From a virus: a stretch of DNA of 43,985 nucleotides. This document shows positions 1 to 8,912 of the stretch, piece by piece (within the stretch, counting starts at the first letter, position 1; each line of letters begins with the position of its first letter). A program made the translations under genes and the position numbers. The stretch spans positions 1-43,985 of IMG/VR virus record IMGVR_UViG_3300028840_004226; one strand, 5' to 3'. Below the pieces are notes generated by a model. That model searched no databases. It had not been told where the DNA came from and was given only the letters and a program-made list of their open reading frames with translations.

Positions 1-136
1 TTCAAAACTCTCTCCGCTTGTCATTATGTCGGCGTCAAGAGTAAGTTGTGTATCAGAATCTACGGTAACAACGTGTGCGTATGTATTATCCGTCGTGTTA
101 TAAACAATATTTCCGACAAATACGGTAGAAAGAAAA
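1..136. repeat. Terminal direct repeat, left copy (circular overlap)
   Basis: Bases 1-136 are identical to 43850-43985. The repeat lies inside a protein-coding gene that reads in frame through the joint, so it is most simply the overlap left when a circular or circularly permuted genome was assembled, not a packaged terminal repeat. The non-redundant genome is then 43,849 bp. Confidence 0.95.
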
Positions 137-498
137 TTCTGGCCGCTTTGAATCAGCTTATATGAAGATGTCGATGTGGTTGTGCCGCTGTCAAAAATCG
201 ATTTTAATCCGTCGGGCATTTTTACCCATATTTCAGCCGCGCCGTTGGCCGGGTTGTTGTCGATCGTGAAGTTGACGATTTCCCTTGCAAGTTGAGTTGA
301 TCCGGCCGCGTCTTTTGAGATCCTTATGTCGCCGCCGTCACTTCGCGCCGGGTAGCTTCCATCCGCGTCGAACATCTCCGACGGCAAATTTTCTGCGGTT
401 AAAAGCACTTCCACGCCCCCACTTTGGCCCGTAAAAAATACATCGCCCGTATTACAGAAGCGCATACATTTTCTATTCCATCCAGTAGGAAAAGCCAT
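1..498 (-). CDS. DUF2341/LamG adhesin, N-terminal part (continues at 43849)
   Basis: This is the first 166 codons of a gene cut by the linearisation point. I translated the minus strand from the ATG at 498 and found no stop down to base 1. The frame matches the open frame that continues from 43849 to 42989, giving a joined protein of about 452 residues. The ATG overlaps the stop of the upstream holin-like gene (TAATG), with an AAGGAC ribosome site inside that gene. Residues about 30-100 look like the first half of a DUF2341 domain (ENLPSEMFDADGSY, AEIWVKMP). About 60 residues then interrupt it before the second half (NEIYVWWNN), which is followed by a LamG fold. Likely a virion surface or receptor-binding protein. 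Confidence 0.85.
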   Translation of the reverse strand, partial: MAFPTGWNRKCMRFCNTGDVFFTGQSGGVEVLLTAENLPSEMFDADGSYPARSDGGDIRISKDAAGSTQLAREIVNFTIDNNPANGAAEIWVKMPDGLKSIFDSGTTTSTSSYKLIQSGQNFLSTVFVGNIVYNTTDNTYAHVVTVDSDTQLTLDADIMTSGESFE

Positions 499-776
499 TA
501 TTTGTCCTTAATAAATATCATTGCTATCTGTATAACTGAAAATAATGTAGGTATGCTGACAAGTCCAGCAATTTTCCAGCCGAGCTTGCTGTTGGCCTGG
601 GCCGTGTTCAGTGCTAACTCCTGGATGGCCACTAACGCCTTGGAATGAGAACTGAAAAGAACCTGAACATCCTGAGAATTTCGCTCAGTTTCGGCATTTA
701 CTTGTGCCTGCTTCAGCTCGACCTTATTCACTCTTTCTCCCAGGCCGTTAAATTCATGTCTGGTAACTTCTGCCAA
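498..776 (-). CDS. Holin-like protein (coiled coil plus C-terminal membrane segment)
   Basis: A 92-residue protein. The first 60 residues are charged and heptad-like (GERVNKVELKQAQVNAETER). Residues about 64-88 form one hydrophobic segment (WKIAGLVSIPTLFSVIQIAM), and the protein ends in a short lysine tail. This is the layout of XhlA-type and other single-span phage holin or lysis accessory proteins. It starts at TTG (776-774), because no in-frame ATG precedes the membrane segment and an AAGGA ribosome site lies 6 bases upstream. It sits between a virion protein gene and the adhesin gene in the late operon. The endolysin is elsewhere (36819-37139, plus strand). The role is inferred from topology alone; it could also be a small structural membrane protein. 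Confidence 0.6.
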   Translation of the reverse strand: MAEVTRHEFNGLGERVNKVELKQAQVNAETERNSQDVQVLFSSHSKALVAIQELALNTAQANSKLGWKIAGLVSIPTLFSVIQIAMIFIKDK

Positions 777-777
777 A

Positions 778-3153
778 TCATAATCCTTCCAGGAAATCAG
801 CAGTTTCTTGGTCTACCCCCGTTTTGGTCTTTTCTTGTTTCCTCACTCCTTCGACCTCCATCTGGCGCGTGCTAGCAGGAACAATTCCGACACGGGCGGC
901 CGTCAGTCCTCCTTTTGGAGTTCCCTTGATTAATAGTTTTACGGCTCCGGCTTCCTCCACATTTCGGAGAAATCTTTCAGCCTTTCCGCGTCGCACACCA
1001 GCCCTGATTCCTCTCATTGTATCAATAAGAAAGGTGGGTGCCAAGCTCTTTAGGCTTAACCTGGTAAATCCCCTGGTAGCCATTATCAACCGATAAGCCG
1101 GCTTGACATTTATCAATTCATCCAGGAGGCTTGCTGTCTTTTTTTCTGAATATTTCCGCAGTTCCGCTTTTGTTAAAATTTTTGTGACATCATCCGCTAG
1201 CGCATCAGTCATCAAGTCAGAAATATCCTTCTTCATGGCCGGCGTAAAAACCCGGTCAATAACGGCAGGATTCTGGTCATTAATTATGCTACGGAGATTT
1301 ATGCCGGAAATATTCCCGAGGTCATCAGATGATTTTTTTACAATGTCGTTGAAATACATATTTCTAAGAATCTGGATACCGTCTTCATCAAAGAAATCCA
1401 GGGCGCGGTCAATAATCCTCCCTTTCTTCCTGGTAGGCTGTTGAGAGAAAATCTTGATAATCTGAGAGGGTGTCCGCTGATTGCCTTTTGTATCATATAC
1501 CAGCCTAAGCATAGGCTTCATTGCGTCTACGTTGCCGGAGAAGAACTTATCGGCTTTCAACCATTCCTTAACGAGCTGAGGGCTTCCAAGCGTCTCCTCC
1601 ATCTGGTTTGCTATGGCGATATTCAAGTCATCCCTGGCCGACCGGAGAAGACGGGCTGAATTTCGATGGCCTGCCTTGATTGCCGCTCCCTCGGCGTCAG
1701 CTAGCGCCTTCTTTACGTTTCTGAGAGCCTTGGTGGTTACATTCCCGGATAATGTAGTTTTCGCGTCTTTTAGGGCAGAAAAGGCCCCTTTAGTAATCCC
1801 GAGTTCGGTAGCTGTCGCGGCTGGAATAACTTTCGGGCTCATGTCAACAAGGTCTTTTCCTGTATTTTTGTTTACCGGAATAGGAGGACCGCCCCTTTTG
1901 TTTTCCCTGAATGCAATAGGAATCCCCTTGCGCTGGGCCTCTGCCAGAATTTCATTAAACTTGGCCGTAGTTAATGGAGGGGGCTCAATCACACGACTCC
2001 CGGTGATGCCGATGTCCTCGAATACCTGATTGGCAAATTTCTTGGTATTGGCCGTCAAAATCTGCGGGTCAGCAACCTTATTAATTCCATCATAGAGCTC
2101 ATCTGCCTCGTTTTTGAATCTTCCGTAAGCCTTTTCTGCGTTGCTAGCCAGGTCTTCTGCAATCTTGTCCTTATCAAGACGCATGAATCCATGTTTGGCC
2201 CTAAGTCTCTGAAGCTCTGCGGCCACTTGTGCCGTCCGCCCCTCATTAATTTCGATTGCTACCCTGGAGGCGTCGTCCAGAGCGCCTATCTCCCTCTGAG
2301 CAGTTTTCTTTGCGACTGTTCCGGTTTCGAGAAATTCTCTCTGTGCCGGAGTAAGAGGAAGATCCTCGCTAACCCGTGGTCCAATAGGAATCATGTCCGG
2401 GGCCCTGTCAGGAATAACAGCCCCAGGAGTTATCTTGGCCGGAGCCCTTCTAGCAGCCTGTCTCGTCGCTAGTCTGACAGCAGTTCTTCCGGCACTAATT
2501 ATTCCGGATAGGAACGCAAAAGGGTCCTCCGGGATGCTGACGCCCAGCTCCATGAAAAACTTTACTGCGCTAGGCAAATCCCGCTCCCTTATCCACTTCC
2601 GAACACGCTTCAGCGCTCCTGAGTCCGGGTCAGAGAAAACCTCTGCAAATGTTTTATTTCTCTCCTCTTCTGGTATCCCTATATTGAGAATTGGAATATC
2701 TCTGATTGTAGCGGCGGCGGCTCTCGTAGGAACCCCCATTGCCTCCATGGCCGCAAATGAGTGTACAAAAATTTCCTGCTGGAATCTGGGAAGCTGGGCC
2801 GCCCTTTTCTCAAATCCAGCGGCCGTAATTATTGGCATCCCCTCCCCTTCTTCCACCGTTATTTTGCCAGTAGAGGGGATTCCAAACCTGGTCTCTTCAA
2901 TTTCAGGTTCCTCAATGGTTTCCTTTAATCTGGAATATCCCGGTAGAATAGACTCCAAAATAGGAGCTTCCGTAGGTTTGGTGGCCTGGAGAACAGGAAC
3001 CTCTGCGCCTTTTACGGGCGGCTGAAGCTGAAAAGCTGGAGTCGTTCCCTCTGCCTCTGCACGCAGACGGGCCCTTTCCTCTTCGTCTGTAACGCCGGGG
3101 AATGGGTCAGCAGGAAGAGTGCTCAAAAAATCCAGAGTTTCCTTGTCCGCCAT
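778..3153 (-). CDS. Large virion protein, probably internal or ejected
   Basis: A 791-residue protein of no family I recognise. The N-terminal 100 residues are Pro/Glu-rich and probably disordered. The middle (about 270-560) is charged and helical with coiled-coil character (AQVAAELQRLRAKHG, ALRNVKKALADAEGAAIKAG). The last 20 residues are acidic. It follows the transglycosylase protein with a TAATG overlap at 3153 and precedes the holin-like gene, the position held by the largest internal core protein in T7-like genomes. The role as an ejected or internal virion protein is inferred from position, size and helical composition. Four GCTAGC sites lie in it (871, 1196, 1700, 2143). Confidence 0.75.
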   Translation of the reverse strand: MADKETLDFLSTLPADPFPGVTDEEERARLRAEAEGTTPAFQLQPPVKGAEVPVLQATKPTEAPILESILPGYSRLKETIEEPEIEETRFGIPSTGKITVEEGEGMPIITAAGFEKRAAQLPRFQQEIFVHSFAAMEAMGVPTRAAAATIRDIPILNIGIPEEERNKTFAEVFSDPDSGALKRVRKWIRERDLPSAVKFFMELGVSIPEDPFAFLSGIISAGRTAVRLATRQAARRAPAKITPGAVIPDRAPDMIPIGPRVSEDLPLTPAQREFLETGTVAKKTAQREIGALDDASRVAIEINEGRTAQVAAELQRLRAKHGFMRLDKDKIAEDLASNAEKAYGRFKNEADELYDGINKVADPQILTANTKKFANQVFEDIGITGSRVIEPPPLTTAKFNEILAEAQRKGIPIAFRENKRGGPPIPVNKNTGKDLVDMSPKVIPAATATELGITKGAFSALKDAKTTLSGNVTTKALRNVKKALADAEGAAIKAGHRNSARLLRSARDDLNIAIANQMEETLGSPQLVKEWLKADKFFSGNVDAMKPMLRLVYDTKGNQRTPSQIIKIFSQQPTRKKGRIIDRALDFFDEDGIQILRNMYFNDIVKKSSDDLGNISGINLRSIINDQNPAVIDRVFTPAMKKDISDLMTDALADDVTKILTKAELRKYSEKKTASLLDELINVKPAYRLIMATRGFTRLSLKSLAPTFLIDTMRGIRAGVRRGKAERFLRNVEEAGAVKLLIKGTPKGGLTAARVGIVPASTRQMEVEGVRKQEKTKTGVDQETADFLEGL

Positions 3154-5102
3154 TATTGTTCTCCTATTGGTCCGGCAGGCAATCTGAATCCACCAGGTTC
3201 GGCAGGGGGTGCCTCCGGAGTGAGGGCTTTTATTGGCTTCACTTTCTCAGCCGGGGCCATCTGTTTTTTTGCGCCTATTTTGGCCCTCACAGCAGCCACA
3301 TTTCCTGCTGACGGCTCTTCGCTGTTAGCTACAAGAAAATTCTTAATCATGTCATCCGTGGCGTCTGAAGGAAGGTCTTTGAGCTGGTAGACAATCTTGT
3401 CATCCTTATCTGTTTGATTGGCGATAACTTCCCTCAGAACGTCCCGGAGGGCATCCGCTTTTTCTTCTGCCGTCAGGGTATCATCCCTCAGATTTTCAGC
3501 TAGCTTGGAGAAAATTTTAATTTTCGTTTGCCTTATTTGCTCAGAATCAGTTGCCCCAGGAAGCGCCTTCATCGCCATTTCGCGGTCCTGGTTTGTCAGG
3601 CGGCCGGATTCCCCGCCGATGGCCTTACTGATTTGGGTAGCGAGGAGGCCTTTGAAATCGTTGAATTGTGCGGTTTCAGCGTCAATCCTGAAGTATGCCA
3701 ACAGATTCTTGAACGTGCCTTTGAGGAATCCAGAAGGTTCAACGCCGCCGGCAAGAGACAGGAGAATGTCAAGGGTCTGCCCAATGCTCTCGGCCTGTTT
3801 GGCTTTTTTAGCGGCTCCTTTTCCTTCTTTTTCAGACTTAATAATCCTATCAAGCTGTTTGTTGAGCTGGTTCAGGACCTCTTTGCCTTCGGTGCTGGCG
3901 GCATACTCGGCATTTGCCGCAATCCTCTGAATCTCCCCCTGCAAAGACTCTTTATCGGTGAAATCAACTGTGGCCAGGGGCGCTCTTTTGGTCATCATCG
4001 GCTTACCGAAGGCGGCAATACTGACGTCATCTATCCAGTCGTTGATGTCATTCGTCTCATCCTTCTTAGTCTGGGGATTGATGAATTTGCCTGTTTTAAG
4101 AAAATCATCAACCGCTCCTGGTCCGATACGGTGAGCTAGCAGGGCTTTCATTACATCCCCGTCAAACTTTTTCAAGTTCCTCTTGAACTCCAGACCGCCT
4201 ATGATAAGGTTCATTTCCGGGTCAAGAACCGCCTTTTCTACTTTCGTGCCGGCAGGAATAAGGCCCTGTTCGATAGCATCATCTAGGTTGGCCTGAGCCG
4301 TTGACCGAATGGGCTGAGTAAGGCCAGTGGCCGTGCTGTCCGGGTCCGGATTCTTTGCCCTTGGGTTAAAAGAGCTTTCTCTTGCTGAGATGCCGATAAG
4401 AATTGATTCGGGAATCTCCAGCTTGCTAGCGGCAGACTGAAAGGCCGGCCTTATCTTTTCCGGAATCTTTGTTTTTAGGCCAGCACGCCTTAGATTTGTG
4501 GAGATTTCTTCACCGGCAGGCACAAAGGCATCAATTTTTATATCGGTAGGTGTTATTGTTTCCATGGCCTCCATTTTTGCGCCGCCACCCGGAGTCAGGA
4601 ATTTAAGCCTTTCCTCACGCTCACGCATTTCTTTTACCTGTTTCCCGGCTTCCTCCGGTTTTGCCAGACCAGCTCCTACGAGGGTTCCAAGACCCTTCTC
4701 GACCTGTCCGCCGGCAATCTGGCTAAATCCTTCGATTCCCGCCTTCTCCTTGTCCTGACGCTCCATTTCGGCAATATACTGGTTCCACCAGGCTTCGGTA
4801 TTCTCCCGGCTGTCCACATAGAGCTTAGGGTCCCGAATACGGGTCACATCACGACCCTCTTCTTTCGCTTTTTCAATTGCCGCCTGCATACCAGAAAGCC
4901 CGCTAGCAATGAGTTGAGCAAACTCCATGGCCTGTCTTTTTGCATTTTCCTGCTCAAAAGTAGCCCCAACCATCTGCGCCGTTCCGATTGCTCTTGGAAT
5001 TATATCAGGACCAACCGAGGGGCCTGCGGTTTCGGTCATCAAGGCTTTTGTTTTCAAGCCCTCAGAAAGCGGCGTTATAGGGGTTTCTAGGATAGTTGCC
5101 AT
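3153..5102 (-). CDS. Virion protein with lytic transglycosylase (SLT) domain
   Basis: A 649-residue virion protein. Residues about 218-350 carry an SLT/lysozyme-like domain: ARESSFNPRAKN puts the catalytic glutamate at about residue 242, followed by GLTQPIRSTA (260-269), the family's G-[LM]-x-Q box. The rest is charged helix, with repeated Glu/Lys/Ala-rich stretches at 50-170 and 390-470. In podoviruses such proteins are ejected with the DNA and open peptidoglycan at the entry site (compare T7 gp16), and the position among other internal virion genes fits. The ATG at 5102 overlaps the stop of the upstream gene, and its own stop overlaps the next ATG. Confidence 0.85.
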   Translation of the reverse strand: MATILETPITPLSEGLKTKALMTETAGPSVGPDIIPRAIGTAQMVGATFEQENAKRQAMEFAQLIASGLSGMQAAIEKAKEEGRDVTRIRDPKLYVDSRENTEAWWNQYIAEMERQDKEKAGIEGFSQIAGGQVEKGLGTLVGAGLAKPEEAGKQVKEMREREERLKFLTPGGGAKMEAMETITPTDIKIDAFVPAGEEISTNLRRAGLKTKIPEKIRPAFQSAASKLEIPESILIGISARESSFNPRAKNPDPDSTATGLTQPIRSTAQANLDDAIEQGLIPAGTKVEKAVLDPEMNLIIGGLEFKRNLKKFDGDVMKALLAHRIGPGAVDDFLKTGKFINPQTKKDETNDINDWIDDVSIAAFGKPMMTKRAPLATVDFTDKESLQGEIQRIAANAEYAASTEGKEVLNQLNKQLDRIIKSEKEGKGAAKKAKQAESIGQTLDILLSLAGGVEPSGFLKGTFKNLLAYFRIDAETAQFNDFKGLLATQISKAIGGESGRLTNQDREMAMKALPGATDSEQIRQTKIKIFSKLAENLRDDTLTAEEKADALRDVLREVIANQTDKDDKIVYQLKDLPSDATDDMIKNFLVANSEEPSAGNVAAVRAKIGAKKQMAPAEKVKPIKALTPEAPPAEPGGFRLPAGPIGEQ

Positions 5103-5824
5103 TATGCCCTCACTGGTTGAAGCATATTCAGGAATGCCTGCCGCGACTGAGCGTTATTGTTTATCATATTTGTCATCTGGGCCAGTCTGTTCTGAAAGTT
5201 TACCCAGCCATTCTGGGTAATAGCCTGAGTGCGATTAAATTCCGCTGTTCTGAGGCCATCCAGGCGCGTTCTGTTACGCCATTCAACTTCCCTGGCAATA
5301 GCGACTCTCTGGGCTTCTTCTGCCCTCCTGGCCGCCTCCCTGAGAGCCCTGGCGCGTTTCCTGTTGTTGCTGACACTGAAAAAGGCTTTGCCTGCCCCTA
5401 CAATGAGACCAACGCCTCCGCCTATGATAGCGCCAGGAACGGCCCCGATGCCTCCTACAGACGATCCCATAATGCCTCCAGAGAGCGCTCCGCTAGCGAC
5501 AGCTCCGAGAACGTCAAAAGAAGCCTCTCCTATCCCTGTTCCCTGTGGAGAAACAGAGAGGCCAGCTTGTAGACCGCCGGCCGCGGTAGATATTCCGCTT
5601 TGGGCCGGAGTGGTCAGTGGTTTTGTTCCGGGTACGCTGAATCTCCCAAATTGAGAAAGGGGCACAAATTGATGGGTGCTAAACGCTTGTTCCCTAGCCG
5701 CCAATCCCTGAGACTGCGGCCCGACCGAATAAAGATAAGGGTTTGGCATTTGGTCAGGCATATTCAGTTGCCTTGGATTGGTGAAAATGGTCTCGCCAGT
5801 TGCTAATGGAAATAAATCAGACAT
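5102..5824 (-). CDS. Glycine-zipper internal virion protein
   Basis: A 240-residue protein. Residues about 90-160 are a Gly/Ala-rich hydrophobic stretch (GSSVGGIGAVPGAIIGGGVG) typical of glycine-zipper membrane-inserting segments. A very basic helix follows (NNRKRARALREAARRAEEAQ), then a Gln/Asn-rich C terminus. Small internal virion proteins of T7-like phages (gp14-like) have this mix of a membrane-active glycine region and a charged helix and are encoded just before the large ejected proteins, as here. The assignment is by features and synteny, not by clear sequence recognition. Gene spacing is tight: 15 bp from the upstream stop and a stop/start overlap downstream. Confidence 0.65.
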   Translation of the reverse strand: MSDLFPLATGETIFTNPRQLNMPDQMPNPYLYSVGPQSQGLAAREQAFSTHQFVPLSQFGRFSVPGTKPLTTPAQSGISTAAGGLQAGLSVSPQGTGIGEASFDVLGAVASGALSGGIMGSSVGGIGAVPGAIIGGGVGLIVGAGKAFFSVSNNRKRARALREAARRAEEAQRVAIAREVEWRNRTRLDGLRTAEFNRTQAITQNGWVNFQNRLAQMTNMINNNAQSRQAFLNMLQPVRA

Positions 5825-5838
5825 AATTACCTCATTAG

Positions 5839-8349
5839 TCAGTTGCTGTCAGTTTCTTTCCAGCCGGTAGAAATAACTCTTTTTGAGCCATCCTGTAAAT
5901 TCAGGACAGTATATTCTCCGATTCTTTCATTGTCGCCGGTAGTGTCCAGCTTGGTACGATACTGTACAATCCGATGAGGGGTCCCATTTATATTCACAAC
6001 AGAACCTTGTCCGGAACCAGCAGAGGTTCCTTGCTTTATCGATTTATCATCGGTTTCAGCCAACACCACATCGGCCCTGAGCCCGCTAGCGGCCCAGTCC
6101 CTCATGCGAAGATATTTCGGTTCCGCAGAGAGGTCTTCCATCATCGGGAGAATCTGGCTCATAAGGGCAGGCGTGTTGGCAATCTGTTTCCAGACAGCTA
6201 AATCAGTGATTCCGGACAAATCTCCGGCCGAAACGGCATCAGTCACTTGCTTTTGGGTATCTATCTCGAACTGGCGCTGGAGGTCTACATCCGTAGGAAA
6301 GTCATCTGAGGTAAGTGTCAGTGGCACACTCTCAGTGGGTTTTCCATTGACGTCAGGTTTGGCCGCCGTAAACCATTCCATGCGGTTCTTTTCGCCGCCA
6401 AGACGCTGATAATTTTCCCATGAACTGGAAACATTTTCCTGGTACGCCACATCGGCAGGAGCGGTAAAATTCTTGTCGCTTAGGGGCTGATTCCCGGAAT
6501 AAATCCACTGAGTAGGGTCGTCCGACCATTCGCCTGCGGCATTAAATCCGACAGGCCAGTCGAAAAAGTAATGAGCAATATCAGAATCCGGGTTTGTTGG
6601 GTCCAGTATTTTCCCCCCATCTACTTTAAGGTTTCCGTTTTCGTCTAAACTGGCGACATTTCCAGTAAGCATGGAATGGAGATAAGCCTTCATTTGGTTT
6701 TCGTTTTCCGGGGATGCAAGCACCCACTCCTTGAGCTGAGGATTGTCTGACATCATGCTGTTGAGGGCCAACTGGGTCTGGTTCGTCGATTCGCGAATAC
6801 CTCGCACCAGGTCCCCTCCCAGGGACGCTTTCATCTCGTCATCCGTCAGGGGTTCGGTCAGATTACCGTTTTCGTCCAAAACTGCCGGGTCTATTCCGGA
6901 AAATTCCAGGTTCTTGCGCTTCTGGCTTGGATTCATGGTTTCCCACATCTGGCCCCAGTCATCAGCAAACGTCTCCGGGTCTACCATATTCTGGGCGGCC
7001 CATTCGGAAGCCTGTGTGATGTCGGAAATATTTTCGCCGGCCTGAAAAACCATGCTGGAGAGAGCCGTCATGTTCGTCTGTTTTCGATTGAATGCTCCCA
7101 GGCTGTTGAAGTCATCCGGGTCCCACTGGGCATAATCCCCGCGAACAATGTTAGGATATAGCTCCTGGAGCTCCTGAATACGCCTGCGGGCCGATTCTTT
7201 ATCCGGAGGAGACTTCTGTAGGTCAGACTGAATCTGCGCCAAACGGCCGTATATGTCCGCCACTTGCTCCTGCGGCAGGCCAGCCAGCAGACTCATGTTC
7301 ACATCCAGGCCGGGGACCATTCCGGAAATCATATCATTCATTGAGGAATAGTCTGTCATAAGCGCCCTGGTTGCGGCCCCATTATCGGCCACATTGGCGC
7401 TGGCTACATCTTTGGCAAGCTGGGTATAATCCGTGGTCAAAGGAAGGTTCATGTTTGCTCCCGCCCTTGCGTAATCAGCCGGATTGGTGGATTTGAGCGT
7501 ATTTGCCAGGAAGGAAATTTCATCTACTCCTTGAAGGAAATTATTTCTCTTGATTGTCTGCTGGTGGGTAATTACATCCATTCCGAGCTCTATTCCGTAC
7601 CTGTTGGCCTCCATGATTCGATTGGCAGACTCTACATTAAGACGTCCGACCACATCCGCTACGCTAGCATTTGCCTGCCTTGCAACCTGGGTCATGATTG
7701 CCATGCCCGCCCCTGGCTCATTCGGGTCAATTCCGGCCTGCTTCAGCCTTAGCGCGGTTCCTGCTACATTGGCCTGAAGGGTCGGATTCAGTTTGCTCAT
7801 GGCATAATTGAACTCGGCCGTCTTTATAGGGTCTTCCGTAGTGGGGTCGGCAACGTCCTGAATAAACGTCATTCCGCTGGAAATCAGGTCCTCTGCCTGC
7901 CCCAGCCTTTCCTTTTCGACCTTTATTTCTTCAGCCCGTTTGGCAAAATCCACTCTGGTCTTGCGGAGTTTTTCCATTCCCTCCGGGGTTCCAGTCTCAA
8001 ATGTAACCTTTTCCCCTGTGTCCGGGTCAGTTAGAATCTGGCCTGTCTTAACAGCCCCAGAAGGAGGGGCCTGCGGAGGAGGAGGGGAAGAAACTTCAGT
8101 TGGGACAGGTTCGCCCTTGATTCTGAAGCCGGCATCATCATCTATGTACGTTTTTGCCTGCTCTGAAATTCCTGTAGTAAATTCTTCAGCCGACTTCTGC
8201 GTTTCCTGAAGAGGGGCAGAAATTGACGGAATATTTATTCCGCCGAGCCCTGTTAAACCGCCAAATGGTTTAGGCTCCTCGGTGGGAGGAACGTCCTCGA
8301 CTTCATTCGGGTCATTAAGGGATTTCGTTACGAGTTCGTTTTCTGCCAT
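5839..8349 (-). CDS. Large internal or tail-associated virion protein
   Basis: An 836-residue soluble protein without a domain I can name. The first 100 residues are Pro/Glu-rich and low complexity. Residues 110-330 are Ala/Gln-rich helix. The rest has many Trp, Asp and Asn residues spread through mixed segments (DDWGQMWETMNPSQKRKN), which suggests a folded helical virion protein. It lies between the tail tube region and the glycine-zipper protein, where podoviruses encode components ejected with the DNA. No signal peptide or membrane segment is visible. The ATG at 8349 has normal spacing from the upstream stop. Confidence 0.65.
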   Translation of the reverse strand: MAENELVTKSLNDPNEVEDVPPTEEPKPFGGLTGLGGINIPSISAPLQETQKSAEEFTTGISEQAKTYIDDDAGFRIKGEPVPTEVSSPPPPQAPPSGAVKTGQILTDPDTGEKVTFETGTPEGMEKLRKTRVDFAKRAEEIKVEKERLGQAEDLISSGMTFIQDVADPTTEDPIKTAEFNYAMSKLNPTLQANVAGTALRLKQAGIDPNEPGAGMAIMTQVARQANASVADVVGRLNVESANRIMEANRYGIELGMDVITHQQTIKRNNFLQGVDEISFLANTLKSTNPADYARAGANMNLPLTTDYTQLAKDVASANVADNGAATRALMTDYSSMNDMISGMVPGLDVNMSLLAGLPQEQVADIYGRLAQIQSDLQKSPPDKESARRRIQELQELYPNIVRGDYAQWDPDDFNSLGAFNRKQTNMTALSSMVFQAGENISDITQASEWAAQNMVDPETFADDWGQMWETMNPSQKRKNLEFSGIDPAVLDENGNLTEPLTDDEMKASLGGDLVRGIRESTNQTQLALNSMMSDNPQLKEWVLASPENENQMKAYLHSMLTGNVASLDENGNLKVDGGKILDPTNPDSDIAHYFFDWPVGFNAAGEWSDDPTQWIYSGNQPLSDKNFTAPADVAYQENVSSSWENYQRLGGEKNRMEWFTAAKPDVNGKPTESVPLTLTSDDFPTDVDLQRQFEIDTQKQVTDAVSAGDLSGITDLAVWKQIANTPALMSQILPMMEDLSAEPKYLRMRDWAASGLRADVVLAETDDKSIKQGTSAGSGQGSVVNINGTPHRIVQYRTKLDTTGDNERIGEYTVLNLQDGSKRVISTGWKETDSN

Positions 8350-8361
8350 AATAGCCTCAAA

Positions 8362-8703
8362 CTAAGATTTTTCAGGGAGAACTTCCACACCATAAGCGTG
8401 AAAAATGACATTCCCGGTATCAGATTCTACCCTGATTTCGTTAAATTCCTGCATTGTAATTTTGTCCCATTCAGCCCCAGCCCTTCCCGCTAGCCCGAGA
8501 CTATCTATCAGATAGTTTTCTGCTGAAGTTGCTGAATTATCAGGGGTAATTGCAATTTTTATGATAGCGGCCCCTGACGCGGCATTGAAAGCGTGTATTT
8601 TGCTGATAACAGCTCTGCGGCCGCTAGGTACTTGATATAAGTCCGTTTCGGTCGCCATCCCAGGCTTCACCTGACCGAGAATTTTGATTACTTCCCTTGC
8701 CAT
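8362..8703 (-). CDS. Small beta-rich virion protein, hypothetical
   Basis: A 113-residue protein rich in predicted strands. It begins with an alternating pattern typical of small phage tail-associated beta-sandwich proteins (SGRRAVISKIHAFNAASGAA, then VIFHAYGVEV near the end). Its ATG overlaps the stop of the 69-residue gene upstream, so the two are probably translated together. I do not recognise the family. Location between the tail protein and internal virion genes suggests a minor virion component. Confidence 0.6.
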   Translation of the reverse strand: MAREVIKILGQVKPGMATETDLYQVPSGRRAVISKIHAFNAASGAAIIKIAITPDNSATSAENYLIDSLGLAGRAGAEWDKITMQEFNEIRVESDTGNVIFHAYGVEVLPEKS

Positions 8704-8912
8704 TATCCAAACAGAAACGCAGACCTATAATTAGTTCGCGTCAGCCTCTCGCTAGATTCAAAAGCCGATTTGTTTGTCACATTAATCTGGTCCTGGAGTC
8801 GCTTTGTTTCTTGTGCCACAAGGTCGAAATTTGCCTGTACTTTATAGGTTTTTATGACAGTTTCCTCCGTAAAAGGGTCCTTTTCCGTAATTCTGCCAGG
8901 AACAAAGCTCAT
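8703..8912 (-). CDS. Small hypothetical late protein
   Basis: A 69-residue protein (begins MSFVPGRITEKDPFTEETVI) with a helical, Gln-rich middle (AQETKRLQDQINVTNKSA). It overlaps the stop of the large tail gene by 4 bases at its start and touches the next ATG at its end, as expected for translational coupling in the late operon. No family recognised. Confidence 0.55.
   Translation of the reverse strand: MSFVPGRITEKDPFTEETVIKTYKVQANFDLVAQETKRLQDQINVTNKSAFESSERLTRTNYRSAFLFG

Noticed and set aside
1-136. Packaged direct terminal repeat as in T7
   Set aside because: The repeat lies inside a gene that is open across the joint, so an assembly overlap of a circular molecule is simpler.
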